A stretch of 11,613 nucleotides of DNA from an uncultured Bacillota bacterium (GTDB lineage: Bacteria; Bacillota_I; Bacilli_A; RFN20; CAG-631), in the NCBI GenBank assembly GCA_905197115.1, contig CAJJXN010000046.1, forward strand, positions 1 through 11,613, given 5' to 3'. Both the position numbers and the translations under genes were made by a program. Under the pieces are notes generated by a model, which saw only the letters and a list, made by a program, of their open reading frames with translations, had not been told where the DNA came from and did not search any database. Numbering within the stretch: position 1 is the first letter of the stretch; each line of letters starts with the position of its first letter. Shown piece by piece: positions 1 to 4,521 of this stretch.

Positions 1-60
1 TTCGAACCCGTGAATGCATGCGTGAAAGGCATGTGAGTTAAGCCACTTCTCCAACAGGCC
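1..60 (-). tRNA. tRNA-Glu (anticodon TTC), 3' end cut by window edge
   Basis: Read on the minus strand from position 60, the sequence folds as a tRNA. It has the 5' acceptor strand GGCCTGT, a D-arm with GAG/CTC pairing, and a five-base-pair anticodon stem CATGC/GCATG around the loop CTTTCAC. The anticodon TTC (plus-strand 24-26) reads glutamate codons. The T-arm GGGTTCGAA reaches the window edge, so the 3' half of the T-stem and acceptor lie outside. It follows tRNA-Asn by three bases, so the two are almost certainly cut from one transcript that continues leftwards. Confidence 0.93.
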
Positions 61-63
61 ACA

Positions 64-139
64 TGGCGCCTTGTGAGGGACTTGAACCCACGACCTACCG
101 GTTAACAGCCGGTTGCTCTACCGATTGAGCTAACAAGGC
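64..139 (-). tRNA. tRNA-Asn (anticodon GTT)
   Basis: The minus strand gives a complete cloverleaf. The acceptor strands GCCTTGT and ACAAGGC pair over seven bases. The D-stem is GCTC/GAGC, the anticodon stem is ACCGG/CCGGT around CTGTTAA, and the T-stem is GTGGG/CCCTC (one mismatch) around TTCAAGT. The anticodon GTT (plus-strand 104-106) decodes asparagine. The discriminator is G and the 3' CCA is encoded in the DNA (64-66). It is the promoter-proximal gene of the tRNA cluster. Confidence 0.96.
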
Positions 140-173
140 AAACTATATATCGTTTGTTATATAGCGCTTGTAT

Positions 174-202
174 ATAATAGCATAAAAAAATATAGTATTC
201 AA
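174..202 (-). promoter_or_regulatory. promoter of the tRNA cluster
   Basis: On the minus strand, TTGAAT (-35, 197-202) is separated by exactly 17 bases from TATTAT (-10, 174-179). Transcription would start near 167. The short leader before tRNA-Asn can form a seven-base-pair hairpin, CTATATA/TATATAG, at 143-164, which may help 5' processing. The rest of 140-314 is AT-rich and holds this promoter plus the weaker one of the divergent ZIP gene. It has no coding potential. Confidence 0.75.
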
Positions 203-278
203 GAGGTAAATTGCAAAAAAATAAAAAAAATTTTTTTATAAAAAACAATTCATGCTGTATTTTATTTTTTAATAATTG

Positions 279-284
279 TATACT
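279..284 (+). promoter_or_regulatory. possible -10 element of the ZIP-radical SAM operon
   Basis: TATACT lies 31 bases before the ZIP start codon. No good -35 stands 17 bases upstream; the best there is TGTATT at 256-261. An A8T7 tract at 223-237 could act as an UP-like or bent element. This is a tentative call. Confidence 0.4.
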
Positions 285-314
285 AAAAATAAATGAAAGG
301 GATGATTTAAAAAT

Positions 315-1127
315 ATGCTAAGAGTCATCTTATCCACATTGATTTGTGGAACACTTTTTACTTGTATTGGATATCTAATTGCTATCTTTACTAAAAAAGA
401 AAATAAACGGACAACTAGTTTTTTGTTAGCTTTTGCTTCAGGAAGTATGTTAAGTATTGTTTTTATTGATTTATTTCCTGAGTTAATAGAAATTAGTCAA
501 AATTTTAAAATGGGAATTTATATAGCTCTATTTTTAATTCTTGTATTTTATTTGTTAATTTTTTATCTACATCAATTATTTGATCATTGTCATCATAAAG
601 GTGAAGATTGCCATATAGACGAAGAACATCATATATGTCATGATCGTGCACATGCACATCAATTTGTTGAATCCATTGAACATCATGCATCTTTTTTACA
701 AGCAGGATTAATTTTATTTTTTGCAATGTGTATTCATAATTTCCCTGAGGGGATTTCTTTGGGTGTCACTTTTTCTTTGAGCAAAATGAGTGGATATACT
801 TTTGCTTTACTCATTGGAATTCATAATATTGTAGTTGGATTTTCTATGACCCTACCATTTTTACACTCAAAGATGAAAAAAATAAATATTTTATGGATTG
901 TTTTATTAAGTACTTTGCCTTTACTTATAGGATCTATTTTAGGATTTTATTTTGGAGGTTTAAATAACATTGTATTATTGATTGTTATGTCTTTTTCGAT
1001 TGCTGCTATTTTATATGTCGTATTTACCGAGTTGATTCCACAAGCCTATTATATGACTAAATCAAAATATATATCTTTATTTTTATTAGTAGGGATATTA
1101 ATAAGTGGATTATTAATTTTAATTTAG
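315..1127 (+). CDS. ZIP-family divalent metal transporter
   Basis: A 270-residue membrane protein of the ZIP (ZupT/GufA-like) family, which moves Zn2+, Fe2+ or Mn2+ into the cytoplasm. About eight hydrophobic segments are visible. The signature HNFPEG is at residues 141-146 in TM4, and the conserved acidic ELIP is at 239-242. Residues 86-124 form a loop very rich in His, Cys, Asp and Glu, typical of the cytosolic metal-binding loop between TM3 and TM4. The TM5 metal-site motif is unusual: HNIVVG (170-175), where relatives usually have HxxPEG or HExPxE, so one acidic ligand is missing. An SD-like AAAGGG lies 13 bases before ATG 315. The radical SAM gene follows after ten bases, so they are probably cotranscribed. 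Family is secure; the metal and even the direction of transport cannot be read from sequence. Confidence 0.88.
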   Translation: MLRVILSTLICGTLFTCIGYLIAIFTKKENKRTTSFLLAFASGSMLSIVFIDLFPELIEISQNFKMGIYIALFLILVFYLLIFYLHQLFDHCHHKGEDCHIDEEHHICHDRAHAHQFVESIEHHASFLQAGLILFFAMCIHNFPEGISLGVTFSLSKMSGYTFALLIGIHNIVVGFSMTLPFLHSKMKKINILWIVLLSTLPLLIGSILGFYFGGLNNIVLLIVMSFSIAAILYVVFTELIPQAYYMTKSKYISLFLLVGILISGLLILI

Positions 1128-1137
1128 GGTATCGATT

Positions 1138-1998
1138 ATGCATTTTGTTAAAGTAAAAGGAATTTTGTCTTCCAAAAATGGAATGAATCTATATCGTGGG
1201 TGTAGTCATGGATGTATTTATTGCGATTCAAGAAGTGATTGTTATCAAATGAATCATTGCTTTGAAGATATTGAAATAAAAGAAAATGCAATAGAATTAT
1301 TAGAATATACTTTAAGAAAAAAACAAAAGAAAGCAATGATTGGAACGGGTAGTATGGCAGATCCTTATCAGCCTATTGAACTTTCTTTAAAAATGACGAG
1401 AAAATCGATGGAATTAGCGTACAAATATGGATTTGGGTTTACATTCATTACAAAGAGTACGTTATTTTTAAGAGATTTAGATTTGCTTATTAAATTAAAT
1501 AAAGATACACGTTGCGTAGTGCAAATGACTTTAACAACTATAAACGATGATTTATGTAAGAAAATTGAACCTAATGTAGATGTAACTTCTAAAAGAATAC
1601 AAGCACTCCACATATTAAAGAATCATCAAATTCCAACCATTGTATGGATGAGTCCTTTTTTGCCTTTCATTAATGATACAAAAGAAAACTTATTGGGTTT
1701 ATTAGATGCATGTTTAAAAGCCAATGTAAAGGGGATTTTTAATTTTGGTATAGGATTAACCTTAAGAGAAGGTAACAGAGAATATTTTTATCAAAAATTA
1801 GATGAGTTGTTTCCAGGATTGTCAAAAAAATATGAAAATAAATTTAAAAATCAATATGAATGTAGCAGTGAACATCACAATGAGTTAATGAAATTATTTA
1901 TTGATTTTTGTGAAAAAAATAAAATGATGTACAAAATTGATGAGATTTTTGCTTATTTACATTATTTTCCTCAAAACGAACAATTATCTTTGTTTTAA
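1138..1998 (+). CDS. SPL-family radical SAM protein
   Basis: A 286-residue radical SAM enzyme of the spore-photoproduct-lyase-like group (COG1533). The [4Fe-4S] cluster motif CxxxCxxC is C22, C26 and C29 within YRGCSHGCIYC. DPYQPIE (75-81), just downstream of a GTGSM segment, is typical of this group. It is shorter than true SplB and there is no sporulation context, so spore photoproduct repair should not be assumed; the substrate of most members is unknown. The last five residues are QLSLF (282-286), which match the bacterial sliding-clamp-binding consensus QL(S/D)LF and hint at work on DNA. Its SD (AGGG, 1126-1129) overlaps the stop codon of the ZIP gene, suggesting translational coupling. 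No clear terminator follows; the next promoter begins 27 bases on. Confidence 0.88.
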   Translation: MHFVKVKGILSSKNGMNLYRGCSHGCIYCDSRSDCYQMNHCFEDIEIKENAIELLEYTLRKKQKKAMIGTGSMADPYQPIELSLKMTRKSMELAYKYGFGFTFITKSTLFLRDLDLLIKLNKDTRCVVQMTLTTINDDLCKKIEPNVDVTSKRIQALHILKNHQIPTIVWMSPFLPFINDTKENLLGLLDACLKANVKGIFNFGIGLTLREGNREYFYQKLDELFPGLSKKYENKFKNQYECSSEHHNELMKLFIDFCEKNKMMYKIDEIFAYLHYFPQNEQLSLF

Positions 1999-2002
1999 AC
2001 AC

Positions 2003-2030
2003 GTCAACTTTATTTTTAAAAATGGTTGAC
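2003..2030 (+). promoter_or_regulatory. probable BirA operator before bioY
   Basis: GTCAAC (2003-2008) and GTTGAC (2025-2030) form a perfect six-base inverted repeat with a 16-base spacer. Firmicute BirA boxes have the same architecture: GTTAAC-like half-sites about 14-16 bases apart. The right half overlaps the -35 hexamer of bioY, so bound BirA would block RNA polymerase. Two facts support the call: the regulated gene is a biotin transporter, and the BirA encoded next to it has an N-terminal HTH. Confidence 0.72.
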
Positions 2031-2054
2031 ATGAAAAGTAAAACATGATACTTT
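2026..2054 (+). promoter_or_regulatory. bioY promoter
   Basis: A consensus -35 TTGACA (2026-2031) is followed by 17 bases and a -10 TACTTT (2049-2054). The -10 is preceded by TGA, giving an extended -10 (TGn) that makes up for its imperfect match. Transcription would start near 2061, leaving a leader of about 17 bases carrying the SD. Confidence 0.7.
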
Positions 2055-2077
2055 TATATTCGTTTGGAGGGAATACT

Positions 2078-2647
2078 ATGCCTTTAAAAAATAAATTATC
2101 AAGTCATGAATTAATTTTAAACATGGTATACATAGCTTTATTTGTCGTTTTAATCACGATTTGTTCATGGATATCCATTCCTATGCAAGTACCATTTACT
2201 TTACAAACTTTAGCCGTATTTGCCACAATTGGAATGTTAGGTGGAAAAAAAGCGACAATTGTTATTTTAATATACATCTTACTTGGAATGGTTGGTTTAC
2301 CTGTGTTTTCAAATTTTCAAGGTGGATTTGGAGTCATATTTGGAAGTACAGGCGGATACATTATTGGATTTTTATGTATTACCTTACTTTGTTGGTTAAT
2401 TCAAAAGTGGATTCAAAATAAACTGGTTGCCATGATTGTTGGAATGGGAATAGGCATGATATTAATGTATGCTTTTGGAACGATATGGTTTATGCATGTT
2501 TATATGCAAAACACAGGGAAAATTACCTTATGGACAGCTTTAGGATGGTGTGTATTTCCATTTATAATACCTGATTTAATTAAAATGGTCATTGCAATCA
2601 TTGTGTCATTACGATTAAGTAAATATGTTAAAATAAAAACCAAATAG
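2078..2647 (+). CDS. bioY: biotin transporter BioY (ECF S component)
   Basis: A 189-residue integral membrane protein. BioY is the biotin-binding S component that takes up biotin, usually together with the shared ECF ATPases and EcfT encoded elsewhere. About six hydrophobic segments are visible. The family signature lies at 70-98: GMVGLPVF, then GGFG and the GSTGGYIIGF stretch. The C-terminal PDLIK at 165-169 is also typical. Length matches the family. ATG 2078 is chosen because GGAGGG (2066-2071) stands six bases before it. An in-frame ATG at 2045 lies upstream of the predicted transcription start and would add eleven unconserved residues. A BirA-type operator overlaps its promoter, so it should be repressed when biotin is plentiful. 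No biotin synthesis gene is in the window, which fits, but does not prove, a biotin auxotroph. Confidence 0.95.
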   Translation: MPLKNKLSSHELILNMVYIALFVVLITICSWISIPMQVPFTLQTLAVFATIGMLGGKKATIVILIYILLGMVGLPVFSNFQGGFGVIFGSTGGYIIGFLCITLLCWLIQKWIQNKLVAMIVGMGIGMILMYAFGTIWFMHVYMQNTGKITLWTALGWCVFPFIIPDLIKMVIAIIVSLRLSKYVKIKTK

Positions 2648-2671
2648 CGTATAAATCTATTTGGTTTTTTT
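2640..2671. terminator. bidirectional terminator shared by bioY and birA
   Basis: CCAAATAG (2640-2647) pairs perfectly with CTATTTGG (2657-2664) around a nine-base loop. Seven T follow on the plus strand. On the minus strand the stem is followed by TTTTTATTTT. The bioY stop (2645-2647) and the birA stop (2657-2659, minus) lie symmetrically in the two arms. Confidence 0.88.
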
Positions 2672-3616
2672 AACGCGTATGGAGATTTCCCCACTATTTA
2701 ATATATCCATTTCATTTTTCTCATTTTGAATAATTAAAGCGCCTTTTTTGTCAATATCTAAAACTTTTCCTATAAATGTTTGATTATTGTGAGTATAAGT
2801 AATTTCTTGGTTTAAAACCATTGAATATTTTTTATACTCTTCCATAAAGTGATGATTATTTTTTTCAAAAAGCATTAACTCATTCGTGATTTCAGCAATC
2901 AAGTGATTTTTATATCCCTTTTTGCAATCTAAAAATCCAATGACATCTTTTAAATTTTCAGGCACTTCATTTGGATAAAGATTAATTCCAATGCCAATAA
3001 TGACGTGTTGAACAGTATTTGATTCAAAATCAGAAATGGCTTCTGTTAATATACCACATATTTTTTTTTCTTGGTAAAACACATCATTTACCCATTTAAT
3101 TTGGCAAGTTTGATGATAAATTTTTTCGATAGCTTTTTGAACACATAAGGCAGCATAACAAGTAATATTTACGATGTTATCAAATGATTGATGAGGAGAA
3201 AAAACAAAAGTCATATAAATTCCATTATCTTTTGGAGAATAAAATGATTTTCCTTGACGGCCTCTTCCACCGACTTGCTGCTTAGCTAATACCAAAAAAG
3301 AAGAATTTGGATTGCTTTGGCTCAATAATCTTTTTGCTTCATTATTGGTAGAATCTACTTCATCATATATAAATATATCTAAATTTGGTTGTATTAAATG
3401 TTGCTTAATTAAGTTAGAAGATAGATTATCATAATTATCATTCATTCCATATCCGTTTTTTGAACTTATAATAGGATATTGTTCTTTTTTTAAAATTTGA
3501 ATTGTTTTCCAAATTGCATTGCGGGAAACATGAAATTGATTTGCTAAATCTTGTCCTGAAAAAAAAGTATTAGGATGATTTTCTAATTCAATTAAAATCT
3601 TTTCTTTTAAAGACAT
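2657..3616 (-). CDS. birA: biotin-[acetyl-CoA-carboxylase] ligase / biotin repressor BirA
   Basis: A 319-residue bifunctional class II biotin protein ligase. It makes biotinyl-5'-AMP and attaches biotin to carboxylase carrier domains, and its N-terminus binds DNA. Residues 1-60 are a winged HTH, with the helix-turn-helix around 20-43 (GQDLANQF, VSRNAIWK). The catalytic domain shows DEVDSTN (85-91), the biotinyl-AMP loop GGRGRQG (116-122), KWVND (174-178, usually KWPND) and GIGIN (207-211). LNSGEISIR (306-314) marks the C-terminal SH3-like domain. ATG 3616 is preceded by AAGG at a six-base spacing. It faces bioY, whose promoter carries a matching operator, so this BirA is very likely its regulator. 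No convincing promoter stands out; TATGAT-like -10 candidates near 3644-3649 lack a good -35. Confidence 0.96.
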   Translation of the reverse strand: MSLKEKILIELENHPNTFFSGQDLANQFHVSRNAIWKTIQILKKEQYPIISSKNGYGMNDNYDNLSSNLIKQHLIQPNLDIFIYDEVDSTNNEAKRLLSQSNPNSSFLVLAKQQVGGRGRQGKSFYSPKDNGIYMTFVFSPHQSFDNIVNITCYAALCVQKAIEKIYHQTCQIKWVNDVFYQEKKICGILTEAISDFESNTVQHVIIGIGINLYPNEVPENLKDVIGFLDCKKGYKNHLIAEITNELMLFEKNNHHFMEEYKKYSMVLNQEITYTHNNQTFIGKVLDIDKKGALIIQNEKNEMDILNSGEISIRVKKTK

Positions 3617-3689
3617 ATATATCCTTCTTTCTTATCTTATTTTATCATAACATAATTGAATAAAAAAATAGAAGAGTAAGCAATAAAAA

Positions 3690-3698
3690 TGCTATAAT
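3690..3698 (+). promoter_or_regulatory. extended -10 promoter of the Nudix gene
   Basis: TGCTATAAT is a perfect -10 hexamer (3693-3698) with the TGn extension. No recognisable -35 stands at 17 bases. It lies 28 bases before the start codon, in the divergent gap with birA. Confidence 0.65.
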
Positions 3699-3726
3699 TA
3701 ACATATTAAAGAATAAGGTGATGAAA

Positions 3727-4272
3727 ATGGATTTAAAAGAAAAGAAATTGACCTCAAAAGAAATATATAAAGGTAAAATTATTGATGTATATTGTGATCA
3801 AGTCTTATGCCCAAATGGAAACATTTCAACGCGCGAAGTGGTTCGGCATTGCAAAGCAAGCTGTATTTTAGCTTTTTTACCGAATGGAAAAGTATTATTA
3901 GAAAAACAATATCGTTATCCATATGATGAAATCTTATATGAACTGCCCGCTGGAAAGGTTGATGAAAAAGAAGATTGTAAAGAGGCGGCTTTGCGTGAAT
4001 TAGAAGAAGAAACAGGTTATAAAGCGCATCAAATTCATTATTTAGGATGTATGTATCCAACCTGTGCCTATACGGATGAAGAGTTGCATTTATATGTTGC
4101 TACGGATTTGATAAAGACAAAACAAAATTTAGATGAAAATGAAAGTGTAGAAGTTTTAGAAGTCTCTTTTAAAGAATTATTAGATTTGATTCAAACAAAC
4201 CAATTAAAAGATGCCAAGTCTATATGTGCTGTTCAACTTTATTTATTGAAAAATCACAAAATAATATTGTAA
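3727..4272 (+). CDS. nudF: Nudix hydrolase, ADP-ribose pyrophosphatase type
   Basis: A 181-residue Nudix protein, most like ADP-ribose pyrophosphatases, which split ADP-ribose into AMP and ribose 5-phosphate. The Nudix box Gx5Ex7REUxEExGU is complete: G76, E82, R90-E91, E94-E95, G97. The ADP-ribose group features are the preceding YRYP and YELPAG segments (62-76) and PTCAYTDEE (111-119), at the place of the SPGFxDE motif. The start is ambiguous, since GTG 3718, ATG 3721 and ATG 3727 are all in frame. ATG 3727 is chosen because AAGG (3715-3718) stands eight bases before it and the other two overlap the SD. It is probably monocistronic; no hairpin with a T-run follows it. Exact substrate is inferred from family resemblance only. 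Confidence 0.86.
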   Translation: MDLKEKKLTSKEIYKGKIIDVYCDQVLCPNGNISTREVVRHCKASCILAFLPNGKVLLEKQYRYPYDEILYELPAGKVDEKEDCKEAALRELEEETGYKAHQIHYLGCMYPTCAYTDEELHLYVATDLIKTKQNLDENESVEVLEVSFKELLDLIQTNQLKDAKSICAVQLYLLKNHKIIL

Positions 4273-4278
4273 TTCAAA

Positions 4279-4307
4279 TTGACAATTCAAATAATTATGA
4301 TTAAAAT
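4279..4307 (+). promoter_or_regulatory. promoter of the manganese riboswitch operon
   Basis: A consensus -35 TTGACA (4279-4284), a 17-base spacer and TAAAAT (4302-4307). Transcription should start near 4314, about ten bases before the riboswitch. A nine-base direct repeat, AATTCAAAT (4271-4279 and 4284-4292), flanks the -35; its meaning is unclear. Confidence 0.8.
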
Positions 4308-4323
4308 AAATAAGTAATAAACT

Positions 4324-4423
4324 CGTGAGGGAGTAATTAACGTATTCAATACGGGACAAAGTCAACATCCTGGTTGGTTAAAGTAAGAATCAATCTGGCT
4401 TGTCTTAAATAATGAGACTCATG
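4324..4423 (+). promoter_or_regulatory. yybP-ykoY manganese riboswitch aptamer
   Basis: Helix P1 pairs CGTGAG (4324-4329) with CTCATG (4418-4423), and just inside it lies the conserved GGAGTA (4330-4335). P2 is CGTAT/ATACG (4341-4345 with 4349-4353). P3 starts with GACAA/TTGTC (4355-4359 with 4400-4404), includes the conserved GTCAACAT (4361-4368) and TGGCTTGTC side (4396-4404), and is capped by an eight-pair helix GGTTGGTT/AATCAATC (4372-4379 with 4388-4395). The layout GGAGUA, ACAAAGUC, GGCUUGU and GAGA before P1' matches the Mn2+-sensing family known from Lactococcus lactis yoaB and Escherichia coli alx/mntP. The downstream genes are two cation exporters, one of them MntP, which strongly supports the call. 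Confidence 0.9.
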
Positions 4424-4480
4424 TATTGCATTTTTGCTATACATGATTTATGTTTGAAACATTCAAAACTCAGGTATAGT
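4419..4480 (+). promoter_or_regulatory. riboswitch expression platform: alternative hairpin and antiterminator
   Basis: TCATGTAT (4419-4426) pairs with ATACATGA (4439-4446), with three more inner pairs (4428-4430 with 4435-4437). It reuses five bases of the P1 3' strand, so it excludes P1. When P1 forms, 4436-4446 is freed and can pair with 4470-4480 (TCAGGTATAGT) over eleven positions with one A-G mismatch. This covers the left arm of the downstream terminator. The logic is therefore ON with manganese. Confidence 0.65.
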
Positions 4481-4500
4481 AAATGTAGCCTGAGTTTTTT
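4465..4500 (+). terminator. riboswitch-controlled intrinsic terminator
   Basis: AAAACTCAGG (4465-4474) pairs with CCTGAGTTTT (4489-4498) around a 14-base loop and runs into six T (4495-4500). It lies between the aptamer and the ATPase SD (4508-4513), so it decides whether the exporters are transcribed. Confidence 0.87.
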
Positions 4501-4521
4501 ATTTGAAAAGGAGTGATGAAA

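Noticed and set aside
222..240. A8T7 palindromic tract as a terminator or regulatory hairpin
   Set aside because: It has no G-C pairs and would be unstable as RNA. It is more likely a bent or UP-like element.
505..726. Open frame on the minus strand inside the ZIP gene, and similar ones at 1368-1613, 3779-4060, 6285-6533, 6534-6794 and 11165-11353
   Set aside because: Each lies antisense within a clearly conserved gene, has no recognisable domain and is explained by AT-rich codon bias of the real gene.
2003..2030. Inverted repeat after the radical SAM gene as an intrinsic terminator
   Set aside because: The loop would be 16 bases, the stem only six, and no T-run follows. It overlaps a consensus -35, so an operator fits better.
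2045..2077. Upstream in-frame start for bioY
   Set aside because: ATG 2045 overlaps the predicted -10 region and precedes the transcription start. ATG 2078 has a strong SD. The same reasoning rejects 7174 (mntP), 7822 (marR) and 9107 (HAD).
4314..4521. Leader before the ATPase as a small protein gene, or as another riboswitch class such as NiCo
   Set aside because: No start with an SD and a sensible frame is present. The conserved bases fit the yybP-ykoY pattern and the downstream MntP supports manganese.
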